The notes under the pieces: generated by a model | What the model saw: only the letters and a program-made list of their open reading frames with translations | Database searches by the model: none | What the model was told of the DNA's origin: nothing | Source: JACCXJ01 sp050740695 | GTDB lineage: Bacteria; Pseudomonadota; Gammaproteobacteria; JACCXJ01 | DNA: 12,318 bases | NCBI GenBank assembly: GCA_050740695.1 | Contig: JBOIDR010000125.1 | Span: 1-12,318, forward strand | Direction of reading: 5' to 3' | Translations under genes and position numbers: made by a program | Part shown: positions 6,578-12,318 of the stretch, in pieces | Layout: the number at the start of each line of letters is the position of its first letter | Numbering within the stretch: position 1 is the stretch's first letter

Positions 6578-8026
6578 ATGCCCTCCAACGTCGAAAGCAT
6601 GCGACTCGATAAATATCGCGTCCTGGTCGTCGATGACGACCGGGACATGGTGACGCTCCTCTGCACCTGGCTTGCGGAGGCCGGTTTCTATGTGGACAGC
6701 GCCCCGTCCGGCGTGGATGCCTTACAGCGCATCGACATCACACGCCCCAACCTAGTGGTTACGGACCTGGTGATGCGCGGCATGGACGGGATGACGCTTC
6801 TGACCGAGATCCACCGGAACGATCCGCTCATGCCCGTGATCATGCTGAGCGGCCAGGCCCAGGTCCGGGATGCCGTCAAGGCCATGCACCTCGGGATCTC
6901 CGAGTTCCTGATCAAACCGCTGGAACGGGCCGAGCTGGTCGATCAGATCTGCAAGACCCTGCACATCGCCTCCGGTGCGGAGACGACGCAAGGATCCGGG
7001 TTCGGCAAGGGGCTCATCTATCGGAGCCCCAAGATGGCCGAGGTGATCGATCAGGCCAGGCTGGTCGCCGACACCGACATCACCATCTTCATCAACGGCA
7101 GCACCGGGACCGGCAAAGAGGTCTTGGCCAAGGCCATCCATGCGGCGAGCCCGAGGCACGACAAACCCTTTATCGGGGTGAACTGTGCGGCTATCCCCGA
7201 GCAGCTCTTGGAGTCCGAGCTCTTCGGGCACGAGAAGGGGTCGTTCACCGGCGCGGCCACCAGGCACGAGGGGCTCTTCCAAGCCGGAAACGGCGGCACC
7301 CTGTTCCTCGACGAGGTAGGCGATATGCCACTCGGGTTGCAAGTGAAGCTCCTGCGGGTCTTGCAGGACTTCGAGGTGCGGCCGATCGGATCGACGCGCA
7401 GCGTGCCGGTCAATGTCCGCATCATCTCGGCAACCAACAACAACCTCGAAGACGCGGTCAAGGAGGGCCGCTTCCGGGAAGACCTGTACTACCGGCTCAA
7501 TGTCGTGCCGCTCTATCTCCCGGCGCTCGCGGAGCGGCGGGAAGACATCCGGGTATTGCTCGACCACTTCCTGGAACGCCTGGCAAAGCGCCGGAAGCTC
7601 AAGGCCAAGCGCTTTGCGCCGGAGGCGCTGGAATATCTGACCGCGGCGCCGTGGCCGGGTAACGTGCGCCAGCTGATCAACGTCGTGGAGCTGTGCGCGA
7701 CCCTGACCAAGGGCGATATCATCCCCCTCGGTATGGCGCAGAAGGCCCTGCGCGATCAGCCGGCCGAGCTGAAGTCCCTGCGCGATGCGAAGCACGCCTT
7801 CGAGAGGAACTATCTCCTGAGCGTCCTCCGGATCACGAGCGGACAGGTGGCCTCGGCCGCACGCATCGCCGGGCGCAATCGCACCGAGTTCTACAAGCTC
7901 CTCAAGCAACACCGGATCGATCCGGCGGAGTTTCGCAAGGGCGGTGCCGAAGACACCGGCGACTTCGAGGAGGAATCGACATCCGATGATGCATCGGATG
8001 AAACATCGGACGGAGCGGCGGATTGA
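6578..8026 (+). CDS. glrR: Sigma-54 response regulator, GlrR/QseF-like
   Basis: This is an NtrC-family transcription activator of 482 aa. The receiver domain (about 12-128) has the acidic pair Asp19/Asp20, phospho-acceptor Asp63 (VVTDLVM) and Lys113 (LIKP). The AAA+ domain (about 145-380) has Walker A GSTGTGKE (174-181), the sigma-54 loop GSFTGA (221-226, Ser in place of the commoner Ala), Walker B TLFLDE (241-246) and WPGNVRQL (359-366). The Fis-type helix-turn-helix (about 405-445) reads ASAARIAGRNRTEFYKLLKQ, nearly the same as my recollection of E. coli GlrR (YfhA/QseF), as are the SPRHDKPF and LNVVPL segments. An acidic Ser/Asp tail (458-482) is extra. GGAG six bases before the ATG supports this start. 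The cognate GlrK kinase gene is absent, and an HPt and a hybrid kinase follow instead. Orthology to GlrR should be tested, as other NtrC subgroups share these motifs. Confidence 0.9.
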   Translation: MPSNVESMRLDKYRVLVVDDDRDMVTLLCTWLAEAGFYVDSAPSGVDALQRIDITRPNLVVTDLVMRGMDGMTLLTEIHRNDPLMPVIMLSGQAQVRDAVKAMHLGISEFLIKPLERAELVDQICKTLHIASGAETTQGSGFGKGLIYRSPKMAEVIDQARLVADTDITIFINGSTGTGKEVLAKAIHAASPRHDKPFIGVNCAAIPEQLLESELFGHEKGSFTGAATRHEGLFQAGNGGTLFLDEVGDMPLGLQVKLLRVLQDFEVRPIGSTRSVPVNVRIISATNNNLEDAVKEGRFREDLYYRLNVVPLYLPALAERREDIRVLLDHFLERLAKRRKLKAKRFAPEALEYLTAAPWPGNVRQLINVVELCATLTKGDIIPLGMAQKALRDQPAELKSLRDAKHAFERNYLLSVLRITSGQVASAARIAGRNRTEFYKLLKQHRIDPAEFRKGGAEDTGDFEEESTSDDASDETSDGAAD

Positions 8027-8156
8027 TCGCGGTGCCGGCCGGCGGAGCGGCCACCTCGCGGGCGTATCGATGCACCGGCGTCGCCGCAAGCGCGCAACCG
8101 GATCGTGCCTAGAGTCAGGCCCTACCCCTCGAAGCCCTCCGGAGTCGCTGCGAGCG

Positions 8157-8492
8157 ATGGAGCAAGCCAACGCCGTCGATCCCCATAGGATCATCGCACG
8201 GATCGATGCTGATCTGATCGACCTCGTGCCGGGATATATCGAGAACCGGCGCAAGGACGTGCTGGCGATCCTGGACGCACTCGGCCGTGGCGATATGGAA
8301 TGCGTCTGGATCATCGGCCATAGCATGAAGGGATCGGGCGGCGGGTACGGCTTTCACACCGTGAGCGACGTGGGGGCGGCGCTGGAGCAGGCGGCCGAGG
8401 TTTCGGATGGCGATGCCGTCAGCAAAGCGCTCGCGCGCTTGCAGGACTACCTCGCCCGGGTCGAGGTCGTCTGCGAACCCGACCCTGAGTAG
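8157..8492 (+). CDS. Stand-alone HPt phosphotransfer protein
   Basis: A single four-helix histidine phosphotransfer domain of 111 aa. The motif GHSMKGSGGGYGF (54-66) fits the HPt signature H-x-x-K-G, with His55 as the phosphorylated residue and Lys58 and Gly59 beside it. Helices before (IDADLIDLVPGYIENRRKDV) and after (VSDVGAALEQAAEV) fit the domain, and there is nothing else in the protein. It would carry phosphate between a receiver domain of a hybrid kinase and the receiver of a response regulator. The frame is open far upstream, but that part is Arg-rich noise. ATG 8157 is the natural start, although its GGAG lies 12 bases upstream, which is weak. It sits 130 bp after the GlrR-like gene and just before the hybrid kinase, so it probably links the two. 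Confidence 0.88.
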   Translation: MEQANAVDPHRIIARIDADLIDLVPGYIENRRKDVLAILDALGRGDMECVWIIGHSMKGSGGGYGFHTVSDVGAALEQAAEVSDGDAVSKALARLQDYLARVEVVCEPDPE

Positions 8493-8532
8493 GCCCTCTT
8501 TCTTATTGTTTTATTATCGGTCGCCCGCCAGC

Positions 8533-11130
8533 GTGGTCTCCCGCGACGACACCTCCAAGGGCCTGACCTACGCCGTCGCTATCGCCCTCGGACTGTCGCT
8601 TTCTGTCTTCCTCATGTTTCTCGCCTTGCAGAACGCCTTCGAGGCGGAGAAAAAGCAATTCGCCTTCGAATCGGTGCTGCTGCGGGAGGGCGTGACGGTC
8701 GGGGTGACCGCGGCCGACGATGTCACCGGCAGCCTGGCGTCCTTGCTGTCCTCCATCGGCTCATCGAATCGAGAGTCGTTTCGTGTCTTCGTCGATGCCT
8801 TGTTCAAGAGGCACCCGTACATAGAGTCGGTATCCTACTATCCCTCGCTCGCGGCGCTCGGGACCCCGAACGGACAAACCGTCACCGGCGCGGCCTCGAA
8901 TTTTCTCGTCCCGATGCATATCGCACGCGAGGGCGGGCAACCGGCCGGGGTGGAGATCGATCTCGTTTCCGATCCCCGCGCCTTCGATGCCGTGCAGGCC
9001 GCGCTCGGTTCGGGCCAGGCCGTTCCGAGTCGTCCGTCCTCGGCGAAAGCCGATCTCGGCGGATACGTGTTGCTGAAAACGGTGTCGTTGCACGCATCGC
9101 CGATCTCCCCATCGCGGGATCCGCTAGATCGAGGCGACCCCCGGGTCGGGCTCCTGGTGGTCGCCATTGCGGCCGACCACCTGTTCCGGCGGGCGTCTCT
9201 GAGCGGCGACCTGCGGGTATCTTTATATACGGAGTCGCACGGGATCAGCGGCCGCCAATCGGTGTTCTCGAAACGCCCCGACGTTCAGGGCGGGCAGCCG
9301 GACTGGGAGATCGCGACGCTGTCCGAGGAGACCTCGACACAGTTTCCGCACTATTCGACCAAGATGATCGTGAAGAAACCCGTGTATTGGGGGGATCTGG
9401 ACAAGGGTTTGATCTACACAGCGGCGGTTCTGGGCGTAGGCATGAGCCTGTTGCTCGCGGCCCTCGCCCGAGCCAAAGGGGTCCAGGCCCGGGATCTCCG
9501 GGAACGCACCCGCGAGATCGAGCGCCAGGTACAGCGCCAGACCAAGGAGCTGGCAGTGACTCGTGACCAGGCCGTCGAGGCGTCACGGGTCAAGTCGGAG
9601 TTCCTGGCCAGCATGAGCCACGAGATCCGGACGCCGCTCAACGCCATCGTCGGGATGGCGGAGCTCCTGAACGACACCAAGCTGTCGCAGGTGCAGTGCA
9701 AATATGTCGGGATCTTCAAGAAGGCGGGCGAGGCATTGCAGAGCCTCGTAAACGACATCCTGGATTTCTCCAAGATCGAGGCCGGGCAACTGGAGCTGGA
9801 GGACACGTCTTTCAATCTGCGCGAGCTCATCGAGGGGGCCGTGGATATCTACGCGTTACGCGCCGACGAGAAGGGCATCGAGCTCTTGTCCCACGTGGCC
9901 CTCGATGTCCCGGTCCAGGTGAGCGGCGACCCTGGGCGGCTTCGCCAGGTGGTCCTGAACCTACTCGGAAATGCCATCAAGTTCACCGAGGCCGGCGAGA
10001 TCGTGGTGAGCTTGTCGTGTGATCCGGGTAAACCGGGGCGCATCCTGTTTTCCGTACGGGACACCGGGATCGGCATCCCGAAGGACAAGCTCGATATTAT
10101 CTTCGGCAGCTTCTCGCAGTTGGATTCTTCGACCACCCGCAAGTACGGCGGCACGGGCCTCGGGCTCGCGATCTCCAAGCGCCTGGTGGCGCTCATGGAC
10201 GGGTGGATAGAGGTCGACAGCCAGATCGGTCGCGGCAGCACGTTTTCGTTTTGGATCAAGCTCGGGCGCGCGTCGCAGCCGGAACCCAGGGGGCCAGGCC
10301 TCGAGATCGACCTCACCGGCAAGTCCATCCTGGTCATCGACGACAACGCCACCAATCGGTTGATCCTGCGGGAGATGCTGAAGGGCCACGGGGCGCTCAT
10401 CAGCGAAGCGGTAGATGGGCCCGCGGCGCTCGAGGCATTTCGCCGTGCGCGGGCCAAGGGAGCGGGCTTCGAGCTCGTGATCACCGACTGCCGGATGCCG
10501 GGCATGGACGGTTTTCAGGTCGCCGAGGCGATCCGCGCCGCGGGCGGCGAGGTCGACACCGTGCTCATGTTGACCTCATCGAGCCTCTCCGACGATATGG
10601 TCAAGGCCCAGGCGATCGGCATGGGCGCCTACCTGGTCAAACCGGTCAAGTGCGCGGAGCTGATGCGGGCCGTGAACCAGGCCTTGTCGGCACGGCCCTC
10701 GGCCGAGCACGAACCATGGGACAAGACAGGCGAGCACACGCGCCCCCACCAGTTGTCGCCCATCCTCGTAGTCGAGGACAATGAGGACAACCGCCTCCTG
10801 GTCCGGGCCTATCTAAAACGGGTGCCCTACGAGATAGACGAGGCCGAGAACGGCGAGATCGCGGTCGCCAAGTTCAAGGAGCGGCGTTACAGCCTGGTGC
10901 TCATGGACATCCAGATGCCGATCATGGACGGTCACGCCGCCACGCGCGCGATCCGCCGCTGGGAAAGCAAAGAGGGCAGGCCGGAGACCCCGATCATCGC
11001 GCTCACCGCACACGCCATCAAGGAAGAGATGGACAAGAGCAAGGCCGCCGGCTGCACCACCCATCTCACCAAGCCCATCAAGAAGGACACGCTGCTCCAA
11101 GCGCTCGAGCCGTATCTCCTGCTCAGGTGA
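8533..11130 (+). CDS. Hybrid sensor histidine kinase, CHASE-like + two receivers
   Basis: A membrane sensor kinase of about 865 aa. Order from the GTG start: TM1 (about 13-36), a periplasmic sensor of about 250 residues that resembles a CHASE domain (ESFRVFVDALFKRHPYIESV), TM2 (about 292-312), a coiled coil, a HisKA domain with His363 (SHEIRTPLNAI), an ATPase domain with N box Asn480 (GNAIKFTE), G1 (DTGIGIP) and G2 (GGTGLGLAIS), receiver 1 with Asp652 (VITDCRMPGMDG) and Lys703, and receiver 2 with Asp792 (VLMDIQMPIMDG) and Lys847. All catalytic residues are intact. There is no HPt domain of its own, and the gene just upstream supplies one. The start is uncertain. ATG 8407 lies inside the HPt gene and gives a shadow-like Arg/Ser-rich lead. 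TTG 8506 and GTG 8533 are better placed, but neither has a clear ribosome site. The next in-frame ATG would cut into TM1. Confidence 0.92.
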   Translation: MVSRDDTSKGLTYAVAIALGLSLSVFLMFLALQNAFEAEKKQFAFESVLLREGVTVGVTAADDVTGSLASLLSSIGSSNRESFRVFVDALFKRHPYIESVSYYPSLAALGTPNGQTVTGAASNFLVPMHIAREGGQPAGVEIDLVSDPRAFDAVQAALGSGQAVPSRPSSAKADLGGYVLLKTVSLHASPISPSRDPLDRGDPRVGLLVVAIAADHLFRRASLSGDLRVSLYTESHGISGRQSVFSKRPDVQGGQPDWEIATLSEETSTQFPHYSTKMIVKKPVYWGDLDKGLIYTAAVLGVGMSLLLAALARAKGVQARDLRERTREIERQVQRQTKELAVTRDQAVEASRVKSEFLASMSHEIRTPLNAIVGMAELLNDTKLSQVQCKYVGIFKKAGEALQSLVNDILDFSKIEAGQLELEDTSFNLRELIEGAVDIYALRADEKGIELLSHVALDVPVQVSGDPGRLRQVVLNLLGNAIKFTEAGEIVVSLSCDPGKPGRILFSVRDTGIGIPKDKLDIIFGSFSQLDSSTTRKYGGTGLGLAISKRLVALMDGWIEVDSQIGRGSTFSFWIKLGRASQPEPRGPGLEIDLTGKSILVIDDNATNRLILREMLKGHGALISEAVDGPAALEAFRRARAKGAGFELVITDCRMPGMDGFQVAEAIRAAGGEVDTVLMLTSSSLSDDMVKAQAIGMGAYLVKPVKCAELMRAVNQALSARPSAEHEPWDKTGEHTRPHQLSPILVVEDNEDNRLLVRAYLKRVPYEIDEAENGEIAVAKFKERRYSLVLMDIQMPIMDGHAATRAIRRWESKEGRPETPIIALTAHAIKEEMDKSKAAGCTTHLTKPIKKDTLLQALEPYLLLR

Positions 11131-11155
11131 TCGGGCACGACCACTCACCGCGCCC

Positions 11156-11230
11156 CCGGCGCTCGTGATCGCCGCTCCGGCCTCGGGCCAGGGCAAGACC
11201 ACGGTCACCGCGGCGCTCGCGCTACTGGAG
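11156..11230 (+). pseudogene. cobB: Cobyrinate a,c-diamide synthase (CobB/CbiA) 5' fragment
   Basis: The frame reads PALVIAAPASGQGKTTVTAA then LALLE, an almost perfect match to the N-terminal P-loop (APASGQGKTT) of CobB/CbiA-type cobyrinic acid a,c-diamide synthases. Homology stops after about 25 codons: the expected following strand (typically KVGPDFIDP) is missing and the frame drifts into Arg/Ser-rich text. There is no ATG before it in frame. An intact gene is about 450 codons. It begins 25 bases after the hybrid kinase stop. It is a broken end left by a deletion or rearrangement. The P-loop identification is by motif, and a different deviant ParA-like ATPase is less likely. Confidence 0.7.
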
Positions 11231-11358
11231 GTAAGGGTTTGGTCAAGATCCAGAGGCAAAGGTCGTGCAGCGGGATATCGTGCTCGCCGACTGTGCTCGG
11301 ATCTCGCGCCGAGGATGCATCGCGCCTTCCCTCGCTCGCGACGGTTCTTAAAAAACGC
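11231..11358. other. Unassigned interval between cobB fragment and ubiK
   Basis: This 128-bp interval has no gene I can support. A plus-strand frame reads GQDPEAKVVQRDIVLADCAR and on to a TAA near 11350; it is protein-like but has no start signal and no family I recognise. It may be another rearranged fragment. On the minus strand, GCGTTTTTTAAG just past the ubiK stop supplies a T run, but I see no stem before it. Confidence 0.3.
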
Positions 11359-11637
11359 TCAGGTCTGCGGTGGCGTCGAGCGGGCAGGCGCCGTGCGCAG
11401 CGCCTCTTCGAGGGCCGCGAGCCGTTTTTCCATCGCTTCGAGCCGAGCCCGGGTGCGCGACAGGAGCGCCGCCTGGACATCGAATTCCTCGCGGGTCACG
11501 AGGTCCATGCGCGACAAGGTCGCGCCCAGAGCGGATCTGAGGTTCTTCTTGAGGTCCTCTCGCAGCACCGCAGTTCCCTCCGGCAGGAGGGCCGCGAAGC
11601 GCGTCAGGATCTCGTCGATCGGCAGCCGGTCCACCAT
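11359..11637 (-). CDS. ubiK: Ubiquinone biosynthesis accessory factor UbiK
   Basis: A small BMFP-domain protein (PF04380, formerly YqiC) of 92 aa. In E. coli, UbiK assists the aerobic ubiquinone-making complex with UbiJ and forms a membrane-associating coiled-coil trimer. The conserved centre LVTREEFDVQAALLSRTRAR (46-65) continues into the heptad helix LEAMEKRLAALEEAL, almost identical to the family pattern. The N-terminus (PIDEILTRFAALLPEG) fits the amphipathic first helix. The C-terminus is a short Pro/Thr tail. ATG 11637 is the only reasonable start, since a stop lies four codons upstream. No strong ribosome site is visible, and its start lies inside the 3' end of the upstream gene (34-bp overlap), so translation may be coupled. 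Confidence 0.9.
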   Translation of the reverse strand: MVDRLPIDEILTRFAALLPEGTAVLREDLKKNLRSALGATLSRMDLVTREEFDVQAALLSRTRARLEAMEKRLAALEEALRTAPARSTPPQT

Positions 11638-11996
11638 GTGGACGCATCATAACCGCAGGGGGTGATGGCGGCAACGACTTGAAAGAGTTCGCGGAGCTCG
11701 CCGAAGTGCGCGCTGCGCAGCGCCTGCAGGGCTTCCAGGACTTCTTTGCCGGAGCCGCCCGAGCCGAAGACGGTCTGGACCTCCGCGAGGGAGGAGGGGC
11801 GCGTGAACCACCACGCGACGAGAAACGCGACTGCGAGGCTGCAGATCACCCCGAAAACCAGGGTGGCGAGCCGGGCACCGGCCAGTTCCTGGAAGGTCGG
11901 TGGGGCGGCGTGCACGTGACCGACCGTTTCCGCAAGACCCGAAACCGCGCGATCCGCTTGTCCGCCGGCCTCCAGCGGGAGTGGCGCCGAATTCAC
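11604..11996 (-). CDS. Single-pass membrane protein of unknown function (130 aa)
   Basis: Not recognised as a named family. It starts with GTG 11996, preceded by AGGA seven bases upstream. Layout: a soluble N-terminal part (1-42) with a His/Ala/Pro-rich stretch (GHVHAAPPTFQEL), one transmembrane helix (about 44-64, ATLVFGVICSLAVAFLVAWWF), then a soluble part with an acidic-basic amphipathic helix (KEVLEALQALRSAHFGELRELFQ, 84-106). The last 17 residues (after ITP) are Cys/Trp/Ser/Thr-rich and overlap the ubiK start in another frame. They look unlike the rest, so the original C-terminus may have been lost by a frameshift at about 11655. It lies nine bases after the stop of the small DNA-binding-like gene and likely shares its transcript. 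Confidence 0.65.
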   Translation of the reverse strand: MNSAPLPLEAGGQADRAVSGLAETVGHVHAAPPTFQELAGARLATLVFGVICSLAVAFLVAWWFTRPSSLAEVQTVFGSGGSGKEVLEALQALRSAHFGELRELFQVVAAITPCGYDASTWWTGCRSTRS

Positions 11997-12005
11997 GGCG
12001 GTGTC

Positions 12006-12199
12006 CTACCGGAACACGATGTTCTCGATCACCTTGCCTTCTTCGTCGGCGATCTGGAGCTTGCGCTTCTGTTCGGTGGTTTCCTTGTGCAGGTGCTGAT
12101 ATAGGGCCAGCGCTCGCCGGATCACCTCATATTTATCGATGTTTCCACGCTCGCCAGATCGCGCAGGAGCCGATCGACGTCATCCGAGAATTCTAGCAG
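12006..12199 (-). pseudogene. Ribbon-helix-helix-like protein, frameshifted
   Basis: Two frames together make one small protein. The first reads LLEFSDDVDRLLRDLAS (12199 to about 12149). The second reads DKYEVIRRALALYQHLHKET, then EQKRKLQIADEEGKVIENIV and FR before a TAG at 12006. The order 'EFSDDVDRLLRDLA, D-K-EVIRRALALY' is the usual layout of a short ribbon-helix-helix-type DNA-binding domain followed by a strand-rich tail. A one-base deletion (or two-base insertion) near 12149 separates the halves. The true start is also missing: upstream of the first half another open frame takes over. If the shift is not an assembly error the gene is dead. Nine bases separate its stop from the membrane-protein GTG, so the two were probably a functional pair. 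Confidence 0.6.
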
Positions 12200-12318
12200 C
12201 CTGTCGGACTCGCATTGACCGGTAATGGGACAAGGCGGGGCTCGCGCACGATGAGGGTGACTCGGGCGGCCGTTGAGGTTCTAAGAGCGACGCAATGACG
12301 ATGAACGGATCGGTCCCG
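12193..12318 (-). other. Unidentified open frame running off the right edge
   Basis: A 41-codon open frame enters from beyond the window and ends at a TAG at 12193-12195. Its last residues read VTLIVREPRLVPLPVNASPT then GC. It is open across the whole visible stretch, but I do not recognise it. Its terminal DNA (GTCCGACAGGCTGCTAG, minus strand) is reminiscent of an IS end, and it abuts exactly the point where the ribbon-helix-helix-like gene loses its start. It may be the tail of a mobile element or simply non-coding. Confidence 0.3.

Noticed and set aside
6752..8326. 524-codon minus-strand open frame
   Set aside because: Antisense to the GlrR-like gene and the HPt gene, with low-complexity composition and no motif.
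11165..11665. 166-codon plus-strand frame beginning with the CobB P-loop
   Set aside because: Only the first 22 codons are CobB-like. The rest is Arg/Ser-rich and lies opposite ubiK, so it is not one real gene.
1..12318. CRISPR arrays, tRNA or rRNA genes
   Set aside because: No regularly spaced direct repeats, no cloverleaf and no rRNA-like conserved blocks were seen by eye. A tRNAscan or Infernal run would be needed for certainty.

Overview
The window looks like a piece of a GC-rich gammaproteobacterial chromosome. GlmS, a GlrR/QseF-type NtrC-family regulator and UbiK all read as close to their gammaproteobacterial or proteobacterial forms. The long eroded stretches with transposase and gene fragments suggest an environmental lineage with much mobile-element traffic. 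The species cannot be named from the sequence.

Layout. Positions 1-800 are accessory DNA: an imperfect 25-bp tandem repeat resembling an IS end, two tiny minus-strand genes joined by a TAATG stop/start overlap, and a frameshifted N-terminal remnant of a REP-associated tyrosine transposase. Positions 807-2108 (minus) encode an intact Amt-family ammonium transporter with no glnK beside it. Positions 2109-3341 are gene-poor and hold the broken C-terminal part of an integrase-core transposase. A small secreted, acid-rich, four-cysteine protein follows at 3342-3605, then a perfect 12-bp hairpin. A minus-strand secreted retropepsin-like protein (RimB/PF05618-like) lies at 3892-4410.

The core is a plus-strand run from 4718 to 11130: glmS, a GlrR-like sigma-54 activator, a stand-alone HPt protein and a CHASE-type hybrid histidine kinase with two receiver domains. 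Together these contain every part of a His-Asp-His-Asp phosphorelay. The glmS/GlrR neighbourhood is striking because in Escherichia coli GlrR activates the small RNA GlmY, which in turn raises glmS expression.

Positions 11131-12318 are again patchy. They hold a 75-bp fragment of the cobB/cbiA N-terminus, then a minus-strand group reading a frameshifted small DNA-binding-type (ribbon-helix-helix-like) protein, a single-pass membrane protein and ubiK. An unidentified open frame runs off the right edge. No tRNA, rRNA or CRISPR array was seen.
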